Of a DNA stretch of 64,000 nt, positions 50,426 through 59,415 are shown one piece after another (position 1 is the first letter of the stretch; every line of letters starts with the position of its first letter). The position numbers and the translations under genes are program-made. Source of the DNA: CAUJGQ01 sp042408665 (GTDB lineage: Bacteria > Chloroflexota > Dehalococcoidia > CAUJGQ01); contig JBHOQW010000252.1 of NCBI GenBank assembly GCA_042408665.1, positions 1-64,000 on the forward strand. The letters are read 5' to 3'. The notes beneath the pieces are model-generated. The model was not told the origin of the DNA, did no database searches, and was given only the letters and a program-made list of their open reading frames with translations.

Positions 50426-51805
50426 GTGAAGAGGCGGACGCGGGGCCTGGTCATCGCCGGCACGGCCAGCGGCGTGGGCAAGACGACCGTCACCGCGGGC
50501 GTGGTGGCGGCGCTGCGGCGACGTGGCTTGCGCGTGCAACCTTTCAAGGCGGGGCCGGACTACATCGACCCGTCGTACCACACGGTCGCCGCCGGCCGCC
50601 CCTGCCGCAACCTGGACGCCTGGATGCTGGCGCCGCCGGTTCTAGCCGAGTTGTTCGCGCGGGCCTGCGCCGGCGCCGACGTGGCCGTCGTCGAGGGGGT
50701 GATGGGCCTGTTCGACGGCCGCCGCGGCGGACATGAGGAGGGCAGCACGGCACAGGTGGCCAAGCTCCTCGGTCTGCCGGTGGTGCTGGTGCTGGACGCG
50801 GGCGGCATGGCGCGCAGCGCCGCCGCTACGGTGCTCGGCTACTGTCGCTTTGACCCCGCGCTGCGCGTGGCCGGCGTCGTGCTGAACAACATCGGCTCGC
50901 CCGGCCACTACCAGATGTGCCGGGATGCCATCGAGGCGACGACGGGCGTCCCCACCCTCGGCTATCTGCCCCGTCGGCCGGACCTGACGCTGCCCGAGCG
51001 CCACCTGGGCCTGATCCCGACCGTGGAGGGTTCTGCCGGCCGCGCCTTCTTCGACGCGCTGGCGACCTGCGCCGCCACGCACCTCGACCTGGACAACCTG
51101 CTGCGACTGGCCGTACCGGTGCGGGAACCGGCGGCGCCGATCATCTTCCCGGAACAGGCGCTGCCGCCACGCGTCCGCATCGCGGTGGCCGTGGACCGCG
51201 CCTTCAGCTTCTACTACGAGGACTCGCTCGACCTGCTGCGCGCCTGGGGGGCGGAGGTAGTGCCGTTCAGCCCGCTGAGCGACACCCGGTTGCCGGACGA
51301 CGTCGGCGGGGTGTACATCGGCGGCGGCTTTCCGGAGCTGTACGCGGCGGAGCTGGCCGCCAACCGACCGATGCACGAGGCGCTGCGCGGGGCGGCGGTC
51401 CGCGGCCTGCCCATCTACGCCGAGTGCGGTGGCCTCATGTACCTGGGCACGGCCATCGAGGACTTCGACGGGCGCGTGCACCCCATGGTGGGCCTGGTGC
51501 CGGCCCGCTCACGCCTGCAGGGCAGCCGCCTCACCCTCGGCTACCGCACGGCACGCGCGCGCCGTGCCACCCCCCTCCTGGCCGAGGGCCAAGCCGTGCG
51601 CGGCCACGAGTTTCACTGGTCCGCGCTCGAGCGGCCGCCGACCGCCGCGGAGGCGGTCTACGACCTAGAGGAGACCGGCAGCGTGGAGGGGTTTGCCACC
51701 GGCTCCGTGGTGGCCACGTACATCCACCTGCACTTGGGCGCCGCCCCGGGCATGGCGGCGCGCTGGGTGGACACCTGCGCCCGCGCCCACGCGCAGCAGG
51801 GTTGA
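50426..51805 (+). CDS. cbiA: Cobyrinic acid a,c-diamide synthase
   Basis: A 459-residue CbiA/CobB amidotransferase. The N-terminal dethiobiotin-synthase-like ATPase has GTASGVGKTT, and the C-terminal class I glutaminase has its nucleophile in YAECGGLMYLG, with HEFHWS late in the chain. It amidates the a and c carboxylates using Gln and ATP. It starts with GTG 50426. Confidence 0.94.
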   Translation: MKRRTRGLVIAGTASGVGKTTVTAGVVAALRRRGLRVQPFKAGPDYIDPSYHTVAAGRPCRNLDAWMLAPPVLAELFARACAGADVAVVEGVMGLFDGRRGGHEEGSTAQVAKLLGLPVVLVLDAGGMARSAAATVLGYCRFDPALRVAGVVLNNIGSPGHYQMCRDAIEATTGVPTLGYLPRRPDLTLPERHLGLIPTVEGSAGRAFFDALATCAATHLDLDNLLRLAVPVREPAAPIIFPEQALPPRVRIAVAVDRAFSFYYEDSLDLLRAWGAEVVPFSPLSDTRLPDDVGGVYIGGGFPELYAAELAANRPMHEALRGAAVRGLPIYAECGGLMYLGTAIEDFDGRVHPMVGLVPARSRLQGSRLTLGYRTARARRATPLLAEGQAVRGHEFHWSALERPPTAAEAVYDLEETGSVEGFATGSVVATYIHLHLGAAPGMAARWVDTCARAHAQQG

Positions 51806-51857
51806 GTGCCTGTACGACGCGATACCGCCCGAATCGAAATCGAGGAGGAGTTCACCC

Positions 51858-52934
51858 ATGTCGCTCTTAGATACGACCATCACGCAGATCGCGCCGCTGG
51901 ATGAGCGGGCGATGACGGCGGCCCGCGCCCGTCAGCTCCAGCTCACGAAGCCACCGGGCAGCCTCGGTCGCCTGGAGGACCTGGCGGTGTGGCTGGCCGG
52001 GGTGCGCGGCGCGGAGCGGCCGCGAGTGACGGCGCCCGTGGTGGTGGTGGCCGCGGCGGACCACGGCGTGGCGGCTGCCGGCGTGAGCGCCTACCCGCAG
52101 GCGGTGACGGCGCAGATGGTGCGGAACTTCCTCAACGGCGGCGCCGCCATCAACGTCCTGGCGCGCCAGGCAGGGGCGCGCGTGGTGGTGGTGGACGCAG
52201 GCGTGCTGACAAACCCGGGCCCGCACCCGGAGCTGGTGTCCCGCCGGGCGGGCGGCGGCACGGCGGACATGCGCTACGGGCCGGCGATGGACCGGGAGGC
52301 CGCCCGGCGCGTGCTGGAGCACGGCATCGCCCTGGCCGTTGACCTAGCCGACAGCGGATACGACGCGGTGGCCGTGGGCGACATGGGCATTGGCAACACC
52401 ACCGCCGCGGCCGCGATCACTGCGGCGATCACCGGTCAGCCCCCATCGGCCGTCACCGGGCTGGGCACCGGTATCACACCGGAGCGGCGGGCGTACAAAG
52501 TGCAGGTGATCGAGCAAGCGCTGGCCGTCAACCGGCCCGATCCCACGGACGGGCTCGGGGTGCTGGCCGCGGTGGGCGGCTTCGAGATCGGGTTCCTCGC
52601 GGGCGTCATCCTGGGCGGCGCGGCGCGGCGATTGCCGGTGGTGCTGGACGGGTTCATCACCACGGCCGCAGCCCTCATCGCCCACACCCTGGCGCCGGGG
52701 GCGGCTGCCTACATGCTGGCCGCCCACCGCTCGGTGGAAATGGGCCATGCCGCCGCGCTGGCGCGCCTGGGGCTGGAGCCGCTCCTGGACTTGCGCCTGC
52801 GCCTGGGCGAAGGCACCGGCGCGGCGCTTGCCCTGCCCATCCTGCGCGCCGCCGCGGCCGTGCTGGACGAGATGGCCACCTTTGCCGAAGCGGGTGTCTC
52901 GGACTCCGACGAGGCGCGCGGCTATGAGACCTGA
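51858..52934 (+). CDS. cobT: Nicotinate-nucleotide--dimethylbenzimidazole phosphoribosyltransferase
   Basis: A 358-residue CobT that makes alpha-ribazole phosphate from a benzimidazole base. KPPGSLGRLEDLAVWLAG, AAADHGVAAAGVSAYP, GDMGIGNTTAAAA and the C-terminal EAGVSDSD are diagnostic. GAGGAGG lies upstream of ATG 51858. It overlaps cobS by 11 nt. Confidence 0.96.
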   Translation: MSLLDTTITQIAPLDERAMTAARARQLQLTKPPGSLGRLEDLAVWLAGVRGAERPRVTAPVVVVAAADHGVAAAGVSAYPQAVTAQMVRNFLNGGAAINVLARQAGARVVVVDAGVLTNPGPHPELVSRRAGGGTADMRYGPAMDREAARRVLEHGIALAVDLADSGYDAVAVGDMGIGNTTAAAAITAAITGQPPSAVTGLGTGITPERRAYKVQVIEQALAVNRPDPTDGLGVLAAVGGFEIGFLAGVILGGAARRLPVVLDGFITTAAALIAHTLAPGAAAYMLAAHRSVEMGHAAALARLGLEPLLDLRLRLGEGTGAALALPILRAAAAVLDEMATFAEAGVSDSDEARGYET

Positions 52935-53817
52935 GCGACCGATGGCCGCCACGCCGACCGAAGCCGGCGACGAGGCGGTCCACGCTGACGAAGGGCGCAC
53001 CAGACCCCGGCATGGTGGGGACGAACGGGTCGGCCGTGGGCCGGTTCCATGGGACCCGCTCCTGGCGGTGGAGTTCCTCACCATCGTGCGGCTGCGCCGA
53101 TGGCGGCGGGTGGATCCGGCGGCGCTGGCACGGGCGCAGGTGTTCTACCCGCTGGTGGGGCTGGGCTTGGGCCTGGTGCTCGCCGGCCTAGATCGCGTCC
53201 TGGGTGCCATGCTGCCGCTGGCACCACAGGCCGCCCTGACCGTGGCGGCGCTCGCCGTGTTCACCCGCGGGCTGCACCTAGACGGGCTGGCCGACACCTT
53301 TGACGGGCTGCTGGGCGGTCACGACTCCGCCCGTCGATTGGAGATTATGCGCGACTCGCGGGTGGGGTCGTTTGGCGCCACCGCGGTAGCGCTCGTGCTC
53401 CTGCTCAAGTGGAGCGCCGTGCTGACGCTGGCAGCCCCTGTGCGGGCAGTGGCCCTGGTTCTCGCGCCGGTGTTGGGCCGCTGCGCCATCGTGGTGGTAG
53501 CGGCGGCCACCCCCTACGCCCGCTCGCAGGGGCTGGGCACCGGTTACCACGAGGCGGCACGCGGCGCGCCACTGCTCACCTCCCTCGTGGGCGGGGCGGC
53601 CGCGGCGCTGCTGCTATTCGGGCCCACCGGCCTCACGCTTGTGGCCGTGGCCGCGCTGGTGGCGCTGGGGATGGCGTGGTGGGCGCGGGCAGCCCTCGGT
53701 GGGGCCACCGGCGACGTGTTCGGCGCCACCTGTGAGCTGGTCGAGACGGCCGTGCTGCTGAGCGTGGCCGCCGGGCAGGCGCACGGCTGGCTCGGCCCAT
53801 GGGCGGTGCGCCCGTGA
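52924..53817 (+). CDS. cobS: Adenosylcobinamide-GDP ribazoletransferase
   Basis: A 297-residue membrane enzyme that joins adenosylcobinamide-GDP to alpha-ribazole. The active loop is HLDGLADTFDGLLGG-to-RRLEIMRDSRVGSFG with the conserved Asp residues. About six helices are predicted. The N-terminal ~45 residues are hydrophilic and unusual; ATG 52942 is an alternative start. It overlaps cbiB as GTGA. Confidence 0.93.
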   Translation: MRPERPMAATPTEAGDEAVHADEGRTRPRHGGDERVGRGPVPWDPLLAVEFLTIVRLRRWRRVDPAALARAQVFYPLVGLGLGLVLAGLDRVLGAMLPLAPQAALTVAALAVFTRGLHLDGLADTFDGLLGGHDSARRLEIMRDSRVGSFGATAVALVLLLKWSAVLTLAAPVRAVALVLAPVLGRCAIVVVAAATPYARSQGLGTGYHEAARGAPLLTSLVGGAAAALLLFGPTGLTLVAVAALVALGMAWWARAALGGATGDVFGATCELVETAVLLSVAAGQAHGWLGPWAVRP

Positions 53818-54779
53818 GCGCCCCGCGCGCCGTACCCCGCCGCCTGCCCGTGCTGCTGGCGGCGGCAGCACTGGACGCCGCCCTGGGGGAGCCTCCCCCT
53901 CGCCTACACCCCGTGGTGTGGCTAGGCCGCCTTGCCGCGGCGTTCGAGCGGGGCGCGCCGCGGCACGGGCGCGGGCAACAGCTGGCGTGGGGCGTGATGG
54001 CAGCACTGGCGCTTCCGCTGACGGCCGCGCTGGCCGGCGCACTGGCCGCGCGTGGTTGCCGAGCCCTGGGAAAGGCGGGCTGGGTGGTGGAGGCGGTCCT
54101 GCTCAAGGGGGCGTTTGCCGTGCGAGCGCTTCTGGTCGCGGGTGAGGCGGTGCGGCGGGCCCTGGTCGTGAACGACGGGGAGGCGGCGCGCGCGGCGTTG
54201 CGCGCCCTGGTCAGCCGCGAAACGACGGGGCTAACGTCGGGGCTGATGGCGGCGGCCGCGATCGAGTCGCTGGCCGAGAACACCACGGACAGCTTCGTGG
54301 CGCCCTGGCTAGCGTATCTATGCTTCGGTTTGCCCGGCGCCTGGGCGTACCGTGCGATCAACACGCTGGACAGCATGTTCGGGTATCGCGGACGCTATGA
54401 GTACCTGGGCAAAGCGGCGGCCCGGCTGGACGACGCCGTCAACTGGCTACCGGCCCGCCTGTCCGCGGCGGTACTCGCTGCCGCAGCGCCGGTGGGCAGG
54501 GGCAGCGCGCGGCGGGCGCTGGGTACGGCCGTGCGGCAGCACCGGCGCACGGCCAGCCCCAACGCCGGCTGGACGATGGCGGCCATGGCCGGCGCACTGG
54601 GCGTGCGCCTGGAGAAGCGCGACGCCTACGTGCTCGGCGATGGACCGGAGCCACGCCCGGCCGACATCCGGCGCGCGCAGCGGGTCGTGGCGGCGACCGC
54701 GGTGCTCATGCTAACCCTGGCAGCCGGCGCGCGGGCGACTGGCGCACTGGCGCGTGGCGGAGGGATCGGGCAGCGATGA
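53814..54779 (+). CDS. cbiB: Adenosylcobinamide-phosphate synthase
   Basis: A 321-residue membrane protein of the CbiB/CobD family that attaches aminopropanol (phosphate) to cobyric acid. The family signature is visible in DAALGEPPPRLHPVVWLGR, AAAIESLAENTTDSFVAPWL, YRAINTLDSMFGYRG and NAGWTMAAMAGAL. Its start GTG 53814 overlaps the cobS stop, and its own stop overlaps cobD by 4 nt. Confidence 0.95.
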   Translation: MSAPRAVPRRLPVLLAAAALDAALGEPPPRLHPVVWLGRLAAAFERGAPRHGRGQQLAWGVMAALALPLTAALAGALAARGCRALGKAGWVVEAVLLKGAFAVRALLVAGEAVRRALVVNDGEAARAALRALVSRETTGLTSGLMAAAAIESLAENTTDSFVAPWLAYLCFGLPGAWAYRAINTLDSMFGYRGRYEYLGKAAARLDDAVNWLPARLSAAVLAAAAPVGRGSARRALGTAVRQHRRTASPNAGWTMAAMAGALGVRLEKRDAYVLGDGPEPRPADIRRAQRVVAATAVLMLTLAAGARATGALARGGGIGQR

Positions 54780-55843
54780 CGGTGGTGCAGGCACACGGTG
54801 GGTTGCGCGAGACGGAGCTCAGGGAGCTGGGGCTGCGCCCGGACGAGGTGATCGACTTCAGCGCCAGCGTGAACCCGCTAGGCGCATCGCCCAAGGCGGT
54901 GGCGGCACTGCAGGAGGTGGACTACGCCCGCTACCCGGACCCGGACTGCACCCGCCTGCGGGAGGCGATCGCCGAGCACAACGGCGTCACGCCGGCGGAG
55001 GTGTTGCCCGGCAACGGCGCCACCGAGCTGATCCACCTCACGGTCCGGCTGTTCGTGCGGCATGGCCAGCGACCGATCGTCTTCATGCCCACCTTCGGCG
55101 AGTTCGAACGTGCCTGCCAAACGGTGAACGCCCACCCCTACCCCTGGCATGCCAACCCCGCGCGCGCCTTTCGCTGGAACTTCGCCAACAAAGCGGCCGT
55201 GCTCCGCCGGGTGACGCCGCCGCTTGTCTACCTGTGCTGCCCGAACAACCCCACTGGCGTCTACCCCGCCGAGCGCGACGTGCGCAGCCTAGCCATGGCC
55301 CTCATCGCCGGCCCGCTGCTCCTGGACGAGTCCTACATCAACTTTGTGGAGGAGCGCTGGGACTCGCTGCCGCTGCTGCGCACCGGTCGCGTGCTGGTGC
55401 TGCGTTCCATGACCAAAGACTACGGCCTGGCAGGCCTGCGTCTCGGGTACCTCCTGGCGCCGCCGGACGTGGTGAGTGCCCTGCGTCGTCTGCAGCCGGA
55501 GTGGAGCGTCAACGCGGCGGCGCAGGCGGCGGGCGTAGCGGCGCTGGCGGATCGCACGCACCTGGAGCGAGGGCGAGAGGTGGTCCGCGCCGGTAAGGCC
55601 GTCCTGCGCGCGGGGTTGACCCGCCTCGGGATCCCGTTCCATGAGGGCGCGGCCAATTTCATCCTCATCCAGGTGGGTGATGCCACGGCCGTGCGTGCTG
55701 CCCTGCTTCGCCTGGGCCTGGCCGTGCGCGACTGTACATCGTTCGGGCTGCCGCAGTACATCCGGGTGGGCGTCCGCCGGCCAGAGGAATGCGAGCGGTT
55801 GGTGCAGGCGCTGGCGCAGGTACTGGAGGGGCAACGGGCATGA
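54776..55843 (+). CDS. cobD: Threonine-phosphate decarboxylase-like PLP enzyme
   Basis: A 355-residue fold-type I PLP enzyme of the CobD (Salmonella)/CobC group, supplying aminopropanol phosphate for the nucleotide loop. DFSASVNPLG, CPNNPTGVY, LLDESYINF and SMTKDYGLAGLRLGY (PLP lysine) are typical. Histidinol-phosphate aminotransferases are close relatives; the operon context favours CobD. Confidence 0.9.
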   Translation: MTVVQAHGGLRETELRELGLRPDEVIDFSASVNPLGASPKAVAALQEVDYARYPDPDCTRLREAIAEHNGVTPAEVLPGNGATELIHLTVRLFVRHGQRPIVFMPTFGEFERACQTVNAHPYPWHANPARAFRWNFANKAAVLRRVTPPLVYLCCPNNPTGVYPAERDVRSLAMALIAGPLLLDESYINFVEERWDSLPLLRTGRVLVLRSMTKDYGLAGLRLGYLLAPPDVVSALRRLQPEWSVNAAAQAAGVAALADRTHLERGREVVRAGKAVLRAGLTRLGIPFHEGAANFILIQVGDATAVRAALLRLGLAVRDCTSFGLPQYIRVGVRRPEECERLVQALAQVLEGQRA

Positions 55844-57381
55844 CACGCGCCGGACGGGTGCTGATGGTGCAGGGCACGGCCTCATCGGCGGGCAAGAGCG
55901 TGCTCGTCACCGGGCTCTGCCGCCTGTTTCGACAGGACGGGTGGCGGGTGGCGCCGTTTAAGGCACAGAACATGTCCAACAACTCCTACGTCACGGCCAC
56001 CGGCGAGGAGATGGGCCGTGCCCAGGTGGAGCAGGCCTTTGCCGCCGGAGTGGAGCCGGATGTGCGCATGAACCCGGTGCTGCTCAAACCAGAGGCCGAC
56101 CATCGCAGTCAGGTGGTCGTGCTGGGCCGGCCTGCCTTTCACCTCGCAGGGCTGGACTTCCGTACGCGCAAGGAGGAGCTGTGGCCGGTGGTCACGCGTG
56201 CCCTGGACGAGCTACGGGCACAGTACGACGTGGTGCTGATCGAGGGGGCGGGCAGTCCGGCCGAGATCAACCTGCGCGAGGCGGACATTGTCAACATGCG
56301 CGTCGCCCGCCACGCGCAGGCACCCGTGCTGCTGGTAGGCGATATCGACCGGGGCGGCGTGTTCGCTCACCTGTACGGGACGTTGGCCCTGCTGCCGGCA
56401 GAGGAGCGCGCCCTGGTGCGCGGGCTGGTGATCAACAAGTTCCGCGGCAGCCGTGAGCTGTTGGCACCGGGTCTGGACATGATCGCGGCGCTGACGGGCG
56501 TGCCGGTTCTGGGTGTGGTGCCGTTCCTGCCCGACCTGCGCATCGCCGACGAAGACGCGGCCACGCTGGACGAGGTCCGGCCAAGCCGATCCAGCGCGTC
56601 GCTGGACGTCGCCGTGGTGCGCCTGCCGCGCATCGCCAACTTCGACGATATCGACCCCCTGGCGGCCGAGCCCGAGGTGCGCGTCCGGTTCGTGGCGAAC
56701 CCAGAGGAGCTGGGCCGGCCTGACCTCGTCATCCTGCCCGGGACGAAAGCCACGGTGGCCGACCTGACCTGGCTGCGGGCTACGGGTCTGGCCCAGGCGG
56801 TGCGCGCCGCCGCTGCCCGCGGCGCGGCGGTGCTTGGCATCTGCGGCGGCTACCAGATGCTCGGCCGCGTGGTGCGCGACCCGCAGCACGTGGAGTCGAA
56901 CCAACCCGAAGCGGCAGGGCTCGGCCTGCTCCCCGCCGAGACGGAGTTCGAGCCGGTCAAGGCAACGCACCGGGTTACCGCTCAGGTGACGGCCTCGCGG
57001 GGCTTATTCGCCGGCTGCGCTGGCCTGGAGGTACGTGGCTATGAGATTCACATGGGGCGTACCCGCGCCGACGCGGAGGCCGCCCCGTTGCGCGTGCGCT
57101 CCCGCTCCGGTCGCCCCTGCGCCGAGGCCGACGGCTGCCTTTCGGCGGACGGCTGGGTCGTCGGTACCTACCTGCACGGGCTGCTTGAGAACGACGCCCT
57201 GCGCGCCCAGCTGCTGCGCAATCTAGCCCGGCGCAAGGGTGTGGAGTTCCGGCCGGGCCTGCCCGTGCACCGCGCCGAAGCCTACGACCGCCTGGCCGCC
57301 TGCCTGCGGGCGGTGCTGGACGTGGCGGCGTTGTACCGCATCATGGGGTTGGAGGCTCCCGCGTGGGCACCGTCAGCCTGA
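55840..57381 (+). CDS. cobQ: Cobyric acid synthase
   Basis: A 513-residue glutamine amidotransferase that adds amides b, d, e and g. The N-terminal ATPase motif is GTASSAGKS, followed by FKAQNMSNNS. The C-terminal glutaminase has Cys in GICGGYQMLG and a GYEIHMGRT segment with the glutaminase histidine. Its ATGA overlap with cobD and 19-nt overlap with cobU show tight coupling. Confidence 0.96.
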   Translation: MTRAGRVLMVQGTASSAGKSVLVTGLCRLFRQDGWRVAPFKAQNMSNNSYVTATGEEMGRAQVEQAFAAGVEPDVRMNPVLLKPEADHRSQVVVLGRPAFHLAGLDFRTRKEELWPVVTRALDELRAQYDVVLIEGAGSPAEINLREADIVNMRVARHAQAPVLLVGDIDRGGVFAHLYGTLALLPAEERALVRGLVINKFRGSRELLAPGLDMIAALTGVPVLGVVPFLPDLRIADEDAATLDEVRPSRSSASLDVAVVRLPRIANFDDIDPLAAEPEVRVRFVANPEELGRPDLVILPGTKATVADLTWLRATGLAQAVRAAAARGAAVLGICGGYQMLGRVVRDPQHVESNQPEAAGLGLLPAETEFEPVKATHRVTAQVTASRGLFAGCAGLEVRGYEIHMGRTRADAEAAPLRVRSRSGRPCAEADGCLSADGWVVGTYLHGLLENDALRAQLLRNLARRKGVEFRPGLPVHRAEAYDRLAACLRAVLDVAALYRIMGLEAPAWAPSA

Positions 57382-57953
57382 TCACGGGCGGGGCGCGCGC
57401 CGGCAAGACGACGTTCGCGCTGGCCCTGGCCCGTCACCACCCGGGGCCGGTGGTCTACGTGGCCACGGCCGAGGCGCGGGACGCGGAGATGGCGGCCCGC
57501 ATCCGGCGCCACCGCGCCGAACGCCCACCGCACTGGGTGACCGTCGAGGCGCCGCACGAGCCGGTGGTCGCGCTGGCCGACGTGTCCCCGCCAGCGCTGG
57601 TGGTGCTGGACTGCCTCACGCTGTGGGTGAGCAACCTGCTGCTCGCCCGTTTGCCGGCGGAGTTTTCCCCGCCAGAGGGAGAGGCGGCGGCCGTCGACGT
57701 GCTCACCGCCGTGCGGGAGCTACTCGCCTGGCAGCGACGTGCCGGGAACGAGCTGGTGATCATCAGCAATGAGGTGGGACTGGGCATCGTGCCGGCCGAC
57801 CGGCTCAGCCGCCTCTACCGCGACGTGCTGGGGCAGGCCAACCAGATAGTGGCGGCGGCGGCGGCGCGCGTGTACTTCGTGGTGGCCGGTCTGGCACTGG
57901 AGTTGCGTGCCGCCGGGGCACACACCATCGACCACGCCCTTCCACCCGCGTAG
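57363..57953 (+). CDS. cobU: Adenosylcobinamide kinase / adenosylcobinamide-phosphate guanylyltransferase
   Basis: A 196-residue bifunctional CobU. The P-loop is ITGGARAGKTTFA, the VATAEARDAEMAARIRRHRAERP segment carries the guanylylated-His region, and VVLDCLTLWVSNLL and VGLGIVPADRLSRLYRDVLGQ are typical. It prepares AdoCbi-GDP for CobS. It is the last gene of the cobalamin operon. Confidence 0.94.
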   Translation: MGTVSLITGGARAGKTTFALALARHHPGPVVYVATAEARDAEMAARIRRHRAERPPHWVTVEAPHEPVVALADVSPPALVVLDCLTLWVSNLLLARLPAEFSPPEGEAAAVDVLTAVRELLAWQRRAGNELVIISNEVGLGIVPADRLSRLYRDVLGQANQIVAAAAARVYFVVAGLALELRAAGAHTIDHALPPA

Positions 57954-57983
57954 AATGGCCGCGATACCGGCCAGGAGCGCCGC

Positions 57984-58775
57984 ATGATCCCGGTTGGCGA
58001 TAGCCTGCGCTCGCGCACCTTCCCCTTCGTCAATTACACCCTCATCGCCGTCAACTTCCTGGTGTGGTTCTATGAGCTGGTGTTGCAGGCGCAGCCGGCG
58101 CCGCGTGCCTGGCAGTTGATCGGCATCCGTACGGAGCTGGACCGCTGGGTGTTGGAGTGGGGCGTCATTCCCTGCCGTATCACGGCCAGTTGCCCGGTCC
58201 AGTTCGACCGCGTCATTGACACCTTGGGCCGAGAGCCGCCCTGGTTGGATCTCATCACCTCACAGTTTATCCATGGGAGCTGGTCCCACATCCTCGGCAA
58301 CATGCTGTTTCTCTGGATCTTCGGTGACAACGTCGAGGATGCGATGGGGCACGTGCGCTACCTGCTGTTCTACCTGCTGGGCGGCGTGATCGCGGGGCTG
58401 GCGCAAGTTGCCTCGGACCCAAGCGGGATGATCCCCAGTGTGGGCGCCAGCGGCGCCATCGCGGCGGTGCTGGGCGCCTATTTCGTCACCTACCCGGCCG
58501 CCAGCGTGCAGGTGCTCATCCCGGTGTGGTTCATCCCGCTGTTCACCCGCATTCCGGCCTTCGTGATGATGCTGTTCTGGTTCCTCTCCCAGCTCATCAG
58601 TGTGGGGGTCGTTGCCCAGGCCCGCGGCGGCGAGGCCGGCATCGCCTATTGGGCCCACATCGGTGGCTTTCTGGCGGGGATGGTGCTGGTCTGGTTCTTC
58701 CGTGGCCGCCGCCGTAGTGTGGACACAGACCGGCTCTATGAGCAGTATCGTTGGCGCCTACGCGACGACTGGTGA
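57984..58775 (+). CDS. Rhomboid-family intramembrane serine protease
   Basis: A 263-residue protein with about six helices. The catalytic Ser is in VGASGAIAAVLG and the His in YWAHIGGFLAG; FIHGSWSHILGNMLFLWIFG supplies the conserved His/Asn of helix 2. The substrate is unknown. It begins 30 nt after cobU and may be read from the same transcript, although it has no apparent cobalamin role. Confidence 0.93.
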   Translation: MIPVGDSLRSRTFPFVNYTLIAVNFLVWFYELVLQAQPAPRAWQLIGIRTELDRWVLEWGVIPCRITASCPVQFDRVIDTLGREPPWLDLITSQFIHGSWSHILGNMLFLWIFGDNVEDAMGHVRYLLFYLLGGVIAGLAQVASDPSGMIPSVGASGAIAAVLGAYFVTYPAASVQVLIPVWFIPLFTRIPAFVMMLFWFLSQLISVGVVAQARGGEAGIAYWAHIGGFLAGMVLVWFFRGRRRSVDTDRLYEQYRWRLRDDW

Positions 58776-58935
58776 CGGCCACGAGCAGCAGAGGCGGCTT
58801 CCCGTTCACCGTGCGATGATAGACCCCATGGTGGCGGCACCCGTGCACCGCCGAGCGCGCCGCGCGTGGCCGCTCCCGTTCGCAGGGTCTGCCGCGCGGC
58901 CCATCACCCAGCGATCATACCCGTGGAGGCATCCC

Positions 58936-59379
58936 ATGCCCGTCTTTCCATCCGTGGAGTGGTTCAAGGCTGTGGCCGACCTGGTCAACCAGGATGCGGC
59001 ATACCGCAAGCTCGGCACCTGCGACGCCAAGGTGGGCGTGCAGGTGGGCGACCGGCTGTTCGAGATCGACTTCGAGGCCTACGAGGTGGTGGACGTCAAG
59101 GAGCTCGATCCCGGCCGGCCGCACGACCTCGATTTCACCCTGGTGCTCCCGTATGAGGGCTGGAAGGAGATGATCGAGAACATCCGCCAGCACGGGCGGG
59201 CGGACCTCAGCCACACGTTGAACTCCATCGACCTGGCCACGCCGGAGGAGTTCGCCCGCGCCGACGACTACTACCGGCGCGATCTGTTCTACCGGTACAA
59301 CCAGAGCCTGCAGCACTTTTTTGATACTTCGGCCAAGATCGACACGCAGTTCGCCGACCCGGCGGCCGTGCGCCGCTGA
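58936..59379 (+). CDS. SCP2-like sterol/lipid-binding-fold protein
   Basis: A 147-residue soluble protein. The pattern VGVQVGDRLFEIDFEAYEVVDVKELDPGR followed by DFTLVLPYEGWKEMIENI resembles the SCP2 domain, though weakly at the ends. The C-terminal segment DYYRRDLFYRYNQSLQHFFD is helical. GTGGAGG lies 7 nt before ATG 58936. A role in binding a hydrophobic ligand is inferred from the fold. Confidence 0.65.
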   Translation: MPVFPSVEWFKAVADLVNQDAAYRKLGTCDAKVGVQVGDRLFEIDFEAYEVVDVKELDPGRPHDLDFTLVLPYEGWKEMIENIRQHGRADLSHTLNSIDLATPEEFARADDYYRRDLFYRYNQSLQHFFDTSAKIDTQFADPAAVRR

Positions 59380-59415
59380 CGCCCAAGCCCTGGCCGGGCG
59401 CCCGCGCGGGTGGTG

